DNA of 64,000 nucleotides from Auanema rhodensis. Its lineage: Eukaryota > Nematoda > Chromadorea > Rhabditida > Rhabditidae. The stretch's first letter is position 1. Every line of letters begins with the position of its first letter. Both the position numbers and the translations under genes were made by a program. Positions 1 to 10,293 of the stretch are shown here, piece after piece. Location of the stretch: assembly GCA_964057225.1 (NCBI GenBank), contig OZ059894.1, positions 22,846,476 through 22,910,475 of the forward strand. The letters run 5' to 3'. The notes beneath the pieces are model-generated. The model made no database searches and was not told the DNA's origin. It was given only the letters and a program-made list of their open reading frames with translations.

Positions 1-324
1 CATTTTGACAAAAATTTTTTCGAAAAATTTCATAATAATTTAGCAAAAAGTAGATGTTTTTAGATTCCATTTTTCAAGGCAAAGACGATGGACATTGTTA
101 TTCAACGAAAAAATTAATTCTTCAGGGTGAAAATCGAGGATATAAGTGTGAACTTATATCAGTTGATATCTCGGTGCATTTTTAAGCTAGCGCAAATCTG
201 ATAACACAGATCGACGCAGCTTAAAAATCCGCATCGAATGCACTATACCACATTGAGAAACGCTTAATACAAAAATTAGTTATGATCGTTTGAAAAATGA
301 TGCATTAGTGTATGTTGAGTTTCC
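1..324. repeat. Partial T-type monomer at the left window edge
   Basis: The window opens inside a monomer, at the motif found 28 bp after the phase marker in complete units. Its T-type markers are CATAAT, CCATTTTT, GACATTG, TTAATT and ACCACATTGAG. The array therefore continues upstream of the window. Confidence 0.95.
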
Positions 325-339
325 ATGTACACTCAACAT
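312..339. repeat. Conserved inverted repeat ATGTTGAGT / ACTCAACAT
   Basis: Two perfect 9-bp arms (312-320 and 331-339) flank a 10-bp spacer. The element recurs once per monomer. The main exception I saw is the unit at 26016, where AACAATGC replaces AACATTGC and alters the last arm base. Its placement in a nearly invariant segment makes it a candidate protein site or hairpin. Confidence 0.85.
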
Positions 340-362
340 TGCTTCCAAAAACATTTTGACAA

Positions 363-381
363 AAATTTTTTCGAAAAATTT
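363..381. repeat. A/T near-palindrome AAATTTTT-TCG-AAAAATTT
   Basis: Arms of 8 bp surround TCG. It is present in nearly all units; broken in the 28473 unit and altered at 49532 and 50936. The right breakpoint of the three 487-bp compound units falls in its T-run. Confidence 0.85.
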
Positions 382-489
382 CAGAATAATTTAGCAAAAA
401 GTAGATGTTTTCAGATTCCTTTTCTCAAGGCAAAGACGATGGTCAATGTTATTCAACGAAAAAATCAATTCTTCAGGGTGAAAATCGAG

Positions 490-511
490 GATATAAGTGT
501 GAACTTATATC
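490..511. repeat. Inverted repeat GATATAAGT-GTGA-ACTTATATC
   Basis: Perfect 9-bp arms flank a 4-base loop in almost every full unit. A recurrent variant (units 37247, 56202, 58659, 60063, 60765, 62169, 63573) changes only the loop, to GTGT. The left breakpoint of the compound units falls at the loop/right-arm edge. Confidence 0.85.
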
Positions 512-520
512 AGTTGATAT
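507..520. repeat. Inverted repeat ATATCA-GT-TGATAT
   Basis: Perfect 6-bp arms with a 2-base centre share bases 507-511 with the preceding hairpin, so the two cannot fold together. The right half overlaps the EcoRV site GATATC (516-521). Confidence 0.75.
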
Positions 521-524
521 CTCG

Positions 525-594
525 GTGCATTTTTAAGCTAGCGCAAATCTGATAACACAGATCGACGCAGCTTAAAAATCCGCATCGAATGCAC
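525..594. repeat. Long imperfect hairpin with nested stems
   Basis: From outside in: GTGCAT/ATGCAC (525-530 and 589-594), ATTTTTAAGCT/AGCTTAAAAAT (529-539 and 569-579), GCG/CGC (541-543 and 566-568) past a one-base bulge, and ATCTG/CAGAT (547-551 and 558-562) around a 6-base loop. The two outer stems share bases 529-530, and the 3' side has a bulge at about 580-588. In A1 units the changes GCTAGC to GTTAGC and GCAGC to GAGGC turn two pairs into G-T wobbles rather than clashes. N units (CTTAACAA) and the ACAGAACG variant create real mismatches. Confidence 0.75.
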
Positions 595-675
595 TATACT
601 ACATTGAGAAACGCTTAATACAAAAATTAGTTATGATCGTTTGAAAAATGATGCATTAGTGTATGTTGAGTTTCC

Positions 676-1162
676 ATGTACACTCAACATTGCTTCCAAA
701 AACATTTTGACAAAAATTTTTTCGAAAAATTTCATAATAATTTAGCAAAAAGTAGATGTTTTTAGATTCCATTTTTCAAGGCAAAGACGATGGACATTGT
801 TATTCAACGAAAAAATTAATTCTTCAGGGTGAAAATCGAGGATATAAGTGTGAAATTTCGAAAAATTTCATAATAATTTAGCAAAAAGTAGATGTTTTTA
901 GATTCCATTTTTCAAGGCAAAGACGATGGACATTGTTATTCAACGAAAAAATTAATTCTTCAGGGTGAAAATCGAGGATATAAGTGTGAACTTATATCAG
1001 TTGATATCTCGGTGCATTTTTAAGCTAGCGCAAATCTGATAACACAGATCGACGCAGCTTAAAAATCCGCATCGAATGCACTATACCACATTGAAAAACG
1101 CTTAATACAAAAATTAGTTATGATCGTTTGAAAAATGATGCATTAGTGTATGTTGAGTTTCC
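676..1162. repeat. 487-bp compound monomer (fused truncated T units)
   Basis: The first T monomer runs from 676 to 854, ending in GTGTGAA, then joins at 855-856 to the TTTCGAAAAATTT segment of a second T monomer that runs to its end. Relative to two full monomers (702 bp), 215 bp net are missing, and one A at 855 is not explained by either parent. The left breakpoint lies in the loop region of the GATATAAGT/ACTTATATC inverted repeat and the right one in the T-run of the AAATTTTT/AAAAATTT near-palindrome. The same junction occurs at 11526 and 13066. Confidence 0.93.
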
Positions 1163-2215
1163 ATGTACACTCAACATTGCTTCCAAAAACATTTTGACAA
1201 AAATTTTTTCGAAAAATTTCAGAATAATTTAGCAAAAAGTAGATGTTTTCAGATTCCTTTTCTCAAGGCAAAGACGATGGTCAATGTTATTCAACAAAAA
1301 AATCAATTCTTCAGGGTGAAAATCGAGGATATAAGTGTGAACTTATATCAGTTGATATCTCGGTGCATTTTTAAGCTAGCGCAAATCTGATAACACAGAT
1401 CGACGCAGCTTAAAAATCCGCATCGAATGCACTATACTACATTGAGAAACGCTTAATACAAAAATTAGTTATGATCGTTTGAAAAATGATGCATTAGTGT
1501 ATGTTGAGTTTCCATGTACACTCAACATTGCTTCCAAAAACATTTTGACAAAAATTTTTTCGAAAAATTTCATAATAATTTAGCAAAAAGTAGATGTTTT
1601 TAGATTCCATTTTTCAAGGCAAAGACGATGGACATTGTTATTCAACGAAAAAATTAATTCTTCAGGGTGAAAATCGAGGATATAAGTGTGAACTTATATC
1701 AGTTGATATCTCGGTGCATTTTTAAGCTAGCGCAAATCTGATAACACAGATCGACGCAGCTTAAAAATCCGCATCGAATGCACTATACCACATTGAGAAA
1801 CGCTTAATACAAAAATTAGTTATGATCGTTTGAAAAATGATGCATTAGTGTATGTTGAGTTTCCATGTACACTCAACATTGCTTCCAAAAACATTTTGAC
1901 AAAAATTTTTTCGAAAAATTTCAGAATAATTTAGCAAAAAGTAGATGTTTTCAGATTCCTTTTCTCAAGGCAAAGACGATGGTCAATGTTATTCAACGAA
2001 AAAATCAATTCTTCAGGGTGAAAATCGAGGATATAAGTGTGAACTTATATCAGTTGATATCTCGGTGCATTTTTAAGCTAGCGCAAATCTGATAACACAG
2101 ATCGACGCAGCTTAAAAATCCGCATCGAATGCACTATACTACATTGAGAAACGCTTAATACAAAAATTAGTTATGATCGTTTGAAAAATGATGCATTAGT
2201 GTATGTTGAGTTTCC

Positions 2216-5200
2216 ATGTACACTCAACATTGCTTCCAAAAACATTTTGACAAAAATTTTTTCGAAAAATTTCAGAATAATTTAGCAAAAAGTAGATGTT
2301 TTTAGATTCCTTTTTTCAAGGCAAAGACGATGGTCAATGTTATTCAACGAAAAAATCAATTCTTCAGGGTGAAAATCGAGGATATAAGTGTGAACTTATA
2401 TCAGTTGATATCTCGGTTTATTTTTAAGCTAGCGCAAATCTGATAACACAGATCGACGAGGCTTAAAAATCCGCATCGAATGCACTATACTATATTGAGA
2501 AACGCTTAATACAAAAATTAGTTATGATCGTTTGAAAAATGATGCATTAGTGTATGTTGAGTTTCCATGTACACTCAACATTGCTTCCAAAAACATTTTG
2601 ACAAAAATTTTTTCGAAAAATTTCAGAATAATTTAGCAAAAAGTAGATGTTTTTAGATTCCTTTTTTCAAGGCAAAGACGATGGTCAATGTTATTCAACG
2701 AAAAAATCAATTCTTCAGGGTGAAAATCGAGGATATAAGTGTGAACTTATATCAGTTGATATCTCGGTGCATTTTTAAGCTAGCGCAAATCTGATAACAC
2801 AGATCGACGCAGCTTAAAAATCCGCATCGAATGCACTATACTACATTGAGAAACGCTTAATACAAAAATTAGTTATGATCGTTTGAAAAATGATGCATTA
2901 GTGTATGTTGAGTTTCCATGTACACTCAACATTGCTTCCAAAAACATTTTGACAAAAATTTTTTCGAAAAATTTCAGAATAATTTAGCAAAAAGTAGATG
3001 TTTTTAGATTCCTTTTTTCAAGGCAAAGACGATGGTCAATGTTATTCAACGAAAAAATCAATTCTTCAGGGTGAAAATCGAGGATATAAGTGTGAACTTA
3101 TATCAGTTGATATCTCGGTTTATTTTTAAGCTAGCGCAAATCTGATAACACAGATCGACGAGGCTTAAAAATCCGCATCGAATGCACTATACTATATTGA
3201 GAAACGCTTAATACAAAAATTAGTTATGATCGTTTGAAAAATGATGCATTAGTGTATGTTGAGTTTCCATGTACACTCAACATTGCTTCCAAAAACATTT
3301 TGACAAAAATTTTTTCGAAAAATTTCAAAATAATTTAGCAAAAAGTAGATGTTTTTAGATTCCTTTTTTCAAGGCAAAGACGATGGTCAATGTTATTCAA
3401 CGAAAAAATCAATTCTTCAGGGTGAAAATCGAGGATATAAGTGTGAACTTATATCAGTTGATATCTCGGTGCATTTTTAAGCTAGCGCAAATCTGATAAC
3501 ACAGATCGACGCAGCTTAAAAATCCGCATCGAATGCACTATACTACATTAAGAAACGCTTAATACAAAAATTAGTTATGATCGTTTGAAAAATGATGCAT
3601 TAGTGTATGTTGAGTTTCCATGTACACTCAACATTGCTTCCAAAAACATTTTGACAAAAATTTTTTCGAAAAATTTCAAAATAATTTAGCAAAAAGTAGA
3701 TGTTTTTAGATTCCTTTTTTCAAGGCAAAGACGATGGACAATGTTATTCAACGAAAAAATTAATTCTTCAGGGTGAAAATCGAGGATATAAGTGTGAACT
3801 TATATCAGTTGATATCTCGGTGCATTTTTAAGTTAGCGCAAATCTGATAACACAGATCGACGAGGCTTAAAAATCCGCATCGAATGCACTATACTATATT
3901 GAGAAACGCTTAATACAAAAATTAGTTATGATCGTTTGAAAAATGATGCATTAGTGTATGTTGAGTTTCCATGTACACTCAACATTGCTTCCAAAAACAT
4001 TTTGACAAAAATTTTTTCGAAAAATTTCAGAATAATTTAGCAAAAAGTAGATGTTTTTAGATTCCTTTTTTCAAGGCAAAGACGATGGTCAATGTTATTC
4101 AACGAAAAAATCAATTCTTCAGGGTGAAAATCGAGGATATAAGTGTGAACTTATATCAGTTGATATCTCGGTGCATTTTTAAGCTAGCGCAAATCTGATA
4201 ACACAGATCGACGCAGCTTAAAAATCCGCATCGAATGCACTATACTACATTGAGAAACGCTTAATACAAAAATTAGTTATGATCGTTTGAAAAATGATGC
4301 ATTAGTGTATGTTGAGTTTCCATGTACACTCAACATTGCTTCCAAAAACATTTTGACAAAAATTTTTTCGAAAAATTTCAGAATAATTTAGCAAAAAGTA
4401 GATGTTTTTAGATTCCTTTTTTCAAGGCAAAGACGATGGTCAATGTTATTCAACGAAAAAATCAATTCTTCAGGGTGAAAATCGAGGATATAAGTGTGAA
4501 CTTATATCAGTTGATATCTCGGTGCATTTTTAAGCTAGCGCAAATCTGATAACACAGATCGACGCAGCTTAAAAATCCGCATCGAATGCACTATACTACA
4601 TTGAGAAACGCTTAATACAAAAATTAGTTATGATCGTTTGAAAAATGATGCATTAGTGTATGTTGAGTTTCCATGTACACTCAACATTGCTTCCAAAAAC
4701 ATTTTGACAAAAATTTTTTCGAAAAATTTCAGAATAATTTAGCAAAAACTAGATGTTTTCAGATTCCTTTTTTTCAAGGCAAAGACGATGGTCAATGTTA
4801 TTCAACGAAAAAATCAATTCTTCAGGGTGAAAATCGAGGATATAAGTGTGAACTTATATCAGTTGATATCTCGGTGCATTTTTAAGCTAGCGCAAATCTG
4901 ATAACACAGATCGACGCAGCTTAAAAATCCGCATCGAATGCACTATACTACATTAAGAAACGCTTAATACAAAAATTAGTTATGATCGTTTGAAAAATGA
5001 TGCATTAGTGTATGTTGAGTTTCCATGTACACTCAACATTGCTTCCAAAAACATTTTGACAAAAATTTTTTCGAAAAATTTCAAAATAATTTAGCAAAAA
5101 GTAGATGTTTTTAGATTCCTTTTTTCAAGGCAAAGACGATGGACAATGTTATTCAACGAAAAAATTAATTCTTCAGGGTGAAAATCGAGGATATAAGTGT

Positions 5201-6078
5201 GAACTTATATCAGTTGATATCTCGGTGCATTTTTAAGTTAGCGCAAATCTGATAACACAGATCGACGAGGCTTAAAAATCCGCATCGAATGCACTATACT
5301 ATATTGAGAAACGCTTAATACAAAAATTAGTTATGATCGTTTGAAAAATGATGCATTAGTGTATGTTGAGTTTCCATGTACACTCAACATTGCTTCCAAA
5401 AACATTTTGACAAAAATTTTTTCGAAAAATTTCAGAATAATTTAGCAAAAAGTAGATGTTTTTAGATTCCTTTTTTCAAGGCAAAGACGATGGTCAATGT
5501 TATTCAACGAAAAAATCAATTCTTCAGGGTGAAAATCGAGGATATAAGTGTGAACTTATATCAGTTGATATCTCGGTGCATTTTTAAGCTAGCGCAAATC
5601 TGATAACACAGATCGACGCAGCTTAAAAATCCGCATCGAATGCACTATACTACATTGAGAAACGCTTAATACAAAAATTAGTTATGATCGTTTGAAAAAT
5701 GATGCATTAGTGTATGTTGAGTTTCCATGTACACTCAACATTGCTTCCAAAAACATTTTGACAAAAATTTTTTCGAAAAATTTCAGAATAATTTAGCAAA
5801 AACTAGATGTTTTCAGATTCCTTTTTTTCAAGGCAAAGACGATGGTCAATGTTATTCAACGAAAAAATCAATTCTTCAGGGTGAAAATCGAGGATATAAG
5901 TGTGAACTTATATCAGTTGATATCTCGGTGCATTTTTAAGCTAGCGCAAATCTGATAACACAGATCGACGCAGCTTAAAAATCCGCATCGAATGCACTAT
6001 ACTACATTGAGAAACGCTTAATACAAAAATTAGTTATGATCGTTTGAAAAATGATGCATTAGTGTATGTTGAGTTTCC
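2216..6078. repeat. 11-monomer HOR, copy 1 (3,863 bp)
   Basis: The monomer order is G1 (2216), G2, G1, G3-like (3269), A1 (3620), G2, G2, K2 (4673), A1 (5025), G2, K1 (5727). The two K units are 352 bp because of a T7 run, giving 9 x 351 + 2 x 352 = 3,863 bp. The unit at 3269 is a mosaic: it has the A-type CAAAAT (A at 3328) but the G-type GTCAATG and TCAATT. The same order follows directly as copy 2. Confidence 0.92.
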
Positions 6079-9000
6079 ATGTACACTCAACATTGCTTCC
6101 AAAAACATTTTGACAAAAATTTTTTCGAAAAATTTCAGAATAATTTAGCAAAAAGTAGATGTTTTTAGATTCCTTTTTTCAAGGCAAAGACGATGGTCAA
6201 TGTTATTCAACGAAAAAATCAATTCTTCAGGGTGAAAATCGAGGATATAAGTGTGAACTTATATCAGTTGATATCTCGGTTTATTTTTAAGCTAGCGCAA
6301 ATCTGATAACACAGATCGACGAGGCTTAAAAATCCGCATCGAATGCACTATACTATATTGAGAAACGCTTAATACAAAAATTAGTTATGATCGTTTGAAA
6401 AATGATGCATTAGTGTATGTTGAGTTTCCATGTACACTCAACATTGCTTCCAAAAACATTTTGACAAAAATTTTTTCGAAAAATTTCAGAATAATTTAGC
6501 AAAAAGTAGATGTTTTTAGATTCCTTTTTTCAAGGCAAAGACGATGGTCAATGTTATTCAACGAAAAAATCAATTCTTCAGGGTGAAAATCGAGGATATA
6601 AGTGTGAACTTATATCAGTTGATATCTCGGTGCATTTTTAAGCTAGCGCAAATCTGATAACACAGATCGACGCAGCTTAAAAATCCGCATCGAATGCACT
6701 ATACTACATTGAGAAACGCTTAATACAAAAATTAGTTATGATCGTTTGAAAAATGATGCATTAGTGTATGTTGAGTTTCCATGTACACTCAACATTGCTT
6801 CCAAAAACATTTTGACAAAAATTTTTTCGAAAAATTTCAGAATAATTTAGCAAAAAGTAGATGTTTTTAGATTCCTTTTTTCAAGGCAAAGACGATGGTC
6901 AATGTTATTCAACGAAAAAATCAATTCTTCAGGGTGAAAATCGAGGATATAAGTGTGAACTTATATCAGTTGATATCTCGGTTTATTTTTAAGCTAGCGC
7001 AAATCTGATAACACAGATCGACGAGGCTTAAAAATCCGCATCGAATGCACTATACTATATTGAGAAACGCTTAATACAAAAATTAGTTATGATCGTTTGA
7101 AAAATGATGCATTAGTGTATGTTGAGTTTCCATGTACACTCAACATTGCTTCCAAAAACATTTTGACAAAAATTTTTTCGAAAAATTTCAGAATAATTTA
7201 GCAAAAAGTAGATGTTTTTAGATTCCTTTTTTCAAGGCAAAGACGATGGTCAATGTTATTCAACGAAAAAATCAATTCTTCAGGGTGAAAATCGAGGATA
7301 TAAGTGTGAACTTATATCAGTTGATATCTCGGTGCATTTTTAAGCTAGCGCAAATCTGATAACACAGATCGACGCAGCTTAAAAATCCGCATCGAATGCA
7401 CTATACTACATTAAGAAACGCTTAATACAAAAATTAGTTATGATCGTTTGAAAAATGATGCATTAGTGTATGTTGAGTTTCCATGTACACTCAACATTGC
7501 TTCCAAAAACATTTTGACAAAAATTTTTTCGAAAAATTTCAAAATAATTTAGCAAAAAGTAGATGTTTTTAGATTCCTTTTTTCAAGGCAAAGACGATGG
7601 ACAATGTTATTCAACGAAAAAATTAATTCTTCAGGGTGAAAATCGAGGATATAAGTGTGAACTTATATCAGTTGATATCTCGGTGCATTTTTAAGTTAGC
7701 GCAAATCTGATAACACAGATCGACGAGGCTTAAAAATCCGCATCGAATGCACTATACTATATTGAGAAACGCTTAATACAAAAATTAGTTATGATCGTTT
7801 GAAAAATGATGCATTAGTGTATGTTGAGTTTCCATGTACACTCAACATTGCTTCCAAAAACATTTTGACAAAAATTTTTTCGAAAAATTTCAGAATAATT
7901 TAGCAAAAAGTAGATGTTTTTAGATTCCTTTTTTCAAGGCAAAGACGATGGTCAATGTTATTCAACGAAAAAATCAATTCTTCAGGGTGAAAATCGAGGA
8001 TATAAGTGTGAACTTATATCAGTTGATATCTCGGTGCATTTTTAAGCTAGCGCAAATCTGATAACACAGATCGACGCAGCTTAAAAATCCGCATCGAATG
8101 CACTATACTACATTGAGAAACGCTTAATACAAAAATTAGTTATGATCGTTTGAAAAATGATGCATTAGTGTATGTTGAGTTTCCATGTACACTCAACATT
8201 GCTTCCAAAAACATTTTGACAAAAATTTTTTCGAAAAATTTCAGAATAATTTAGCAAAAAGTAGATGTTTTTAGATTCCTTTTTTCAAGGCAAAGACGAT
8301 GGTCAATGTTATTCAACGAAAAAATCAATTCTTCAGGGTGAAAATCGAGGATATAAGTGTGAACTTATATCAGTTGATATCTCGGTGCATTTTTAAGCTA
8401 GCGCAAATCTGATAACACAGATCGACGCAGCTTAAAAATCCGCATCGAATGCACTATACTACATTGAGAAACGCTTAATACAAAAATTAGTTATGATCGT
8501 TTGAAAAATGATGCATTAGTGTATGTTGAGTTTCCATGTACACTCAACATTGCTTCCAAAAACATTTTGACAAAAATTTTTTCGAAAAATTTCAGAATAA
8601 TTTAGCAAAAACTAGATGTTTTCAGATTCCTTTTTTTCAAGGCAAAGACGATGGTCAATGTTATTCAACGAAAAAATCAATTCTTCAGGGTGAAAATCGA
8701 GGATATAAGTGTGAACTTATATCAGTTGATATCTCGGTGCATTTTTAAGCTAGCGCAAATCTGATAACACAGATCGACGCAGCTTAAAAATCCGCATCGA
8801 ATGCACTATACTACATTAAGAAACGCTTAATACAAAAATTAGTTATGATCGTTTGAAAAATGATGCATTAGTGTATGTTGAGTTTCCATGTACACTCAAC
8901 ATTGCTTCCAAAAACATTTTGACAAAAATTTTTTCGAAAAATTTCAAAATAATTTAGCAAAAAGTAGATGTTTTTAGATTCCTTTTTTCAAGGCAAAGAC

Positions 9001-9941
9001 GATGGACAATGTTATTCAACGAAAAAATTAATTCTTCAGGGTGAAAATCGAGGATATAAGTGTGAACTTATATCAGTTGATATCTCGGTGCATTTTTAAG
9101 TTAGCGCAAATCTGATAACACAGATCGACGAGGCTTAAAAATCCGCATCGAATGCACTATACTATATTGAGAAACGCTTAATACAAAAATTAGTTATGAT
9201 CGTTTGAAAAATGATGCATTAGTGTATGTTGAGTTTCCATGTACACTCAACATTGCTTCCAAAAACATTTTGACAAAAATTTTTTCGAAAAATTTCAGAA
9301 TAATTTAGCAAAAAGTAGATGTTTTTAGATTCCTTTTTTCAAGGCAAAGACGATGGTCAATGTTATTCAACGAAAAAATCAATTCTTCAGGGTGAAAATC
9401 GAGGATATAAGTGTGAACTTATATCAGTTGATATCTCGGTGCATTTTTAAGCTAGCGCAAATCTGATAACACAGATCGACGCAGCTTAAAAATCCGCATC
9501 GAATGCACTATACTACATTGAGAAACGCTTAATACAAAAATTAGTTATGATCGTTTGAAAAATGATGCATTAGTGTATGTTGAGTTTCCATGTACACTCA
9601 ACATTGCTTCCAAAAACATTTTGACAAAAATTTTTTCGAAAAATTTCAGAATAATTTAGCAAAAACTAGATGTTTTCAGATTCCTTTTTTTCAAGGCAAA
9701 GACGATGGTCAATGTTATTCAACGAAAAAATCAATTCTTCAGGGTGAAAATCGAGGATATAAGTGTGAACTTATATCAGTTGATATCTCGGTGCATTTTT
9801 AAGCTAGCGCAAATCTGATAACACAGATCGACGCAGCTTAAAAATCCGCATCGAATGCACTATACTACATTGAGAAACGCTTAATACAAAAATTAGTTAT
9901 GATCGTTTGAAAAATGATGCATTAGTGTATGTTGAGTTTCC
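6079..9941. repeat. 11-monomer HOR, copy 2 (3,863 bp)
   Basis: It repeats the order G1 G2 G1 G3 A1 G2 G2 K2 A1 G2 K1, exactly 3,863 bp downstream of copy 1. At the diagnostic sites I saw one difference, G at 7191 against A at 3328. Agreement of all 11 types and of both 352-bp positions shows a recent tandem duplication of the whole block. After 9941 the order departs: a K2 unit replaces the G1 that would start a third copy. Confidence 0.92.
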
Positions 9942-10293
9942 ATGTACACTCAACATTGCTTCCAAAAACATTTTGACAAAAATTTTTTCGAAAAATTTCA
10001 GAATAATTTAGCAAAAACTAGATGTTTTCAGATTCCTTTTTTTCAAGGCAAAGACGATGGTCAATGTTATTCAACGAAAAAATCAATTCTTCAGGGTGAA
10101 AATCGAGGATATAAGTGTGAACTTATATCAGTTGATATCTCGGTGCATTTTTAAGCTAGCGCAAATCTGATAACACAGATCGACGCAGCTTAAAAATCCG
10201 CATCGAATGCACTATACTACATTAAGAAACGCTTAATACAAAAATTAGTTATGATCGTTTGAAAAATGATGCATTAGTGTATGTTGAGTTTCC
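9942..10293. repeat. K2 monomer bridging two HOR blocks (352 bp)
   Basis: This K unit has ACTAGATGTTTTCAG, a T7 run and ends CTACATTAAG. It directly follows the K1 unit at 9590, giving a K1-K2 pair that recurs at 19345-20048. It separates the 11-mer HOR from the 1,540-bp HOR. Confidence 0.9.

Larger units (their letters stand above)
325..675. repeat. Reference 351-bp monomer (C type)
   Basis: Used here to place within-monomer features. It contains 114 G+C (32.5%) and 12 CpG, about what chance predicts for its base composition. In order it holds an inverted repeat (312-339, straddling the phase boundary), an A/T-tract-rich segment (345-420) with a near-palindrome at 363-381, a variable segment (384-465), a conserved segment with two overlapping inverted repeats (466-524), a long imperfect hairpin (525-594), a second variable patch (about 576-610), and a conserved tail running into the next unit. 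It has an EcoRV site (516-521) and an NheI site (537-542). The phase is arbitrary. Confidence 0.95.
325..2215. repeat. Alternating C/T monomer block
   Basis: The order is C (325), compound T (676-1162), C variant (1163), T (1514), C (1865). C and T alternate, so the local HOR is a 702-bp dimer, broken once by the compound unit. The C unit at 1163 has CAACAAAAAA where the others have CAACGAAAAA (G to A at 1296), a CpG-to-CpA change shared with its distant copy at 13374. Each C unit has a 75-codon open frame from its phase-marker ATG. I do not treat this as a gene, because the frame is closed or shifted in most other monomer types and nothing suggests selection on the protein. Confidence 0.9.

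Noticed and set aside
363-378. A second CENP-B-box-like match (TTCGAAAAATTTCAG) on the plus strand
   Set aside because: Only TTCG and one A agree with the essential positions; the CGGG part is absent.
325-420. Phased A-tracts giving strong intrinsic curvature
   Set aside because: A-tracts start near 347, 361, 374 and 396, spacings not close to a 10.5-bp helical repeat; curvature cannot be claimed without computation.
325-552. A 75-codon open frame starting at the phase-marker ATG, repeated in C units (1163, 1865, 13374, 14076, 30929, 34790, 50234), and a 70-codon version in K units
   Set aside because: The frame exists only because certain variants lack a stop or shift frame. It is closed in most monomers, the K version ends in a different frame through one T insertion, and no promoter, signal or domain is recognisable. 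It is a shadow of the satellite.
490-600. tRNA, riboswitch or rho-independent terminator
   Set aside because: Stems are present, but there is no cloverleaf or conserved riboswitch core, the stems are AT-rich without a GC stem plus T-tail arrangement, and the context is a eukaryotic satellite.
325-675. Internal dimer structure (two ~175-bp halves)
   Set aside because: Comparing the two halves by eye shows no convincing similarity beyond shared A/T tracts.
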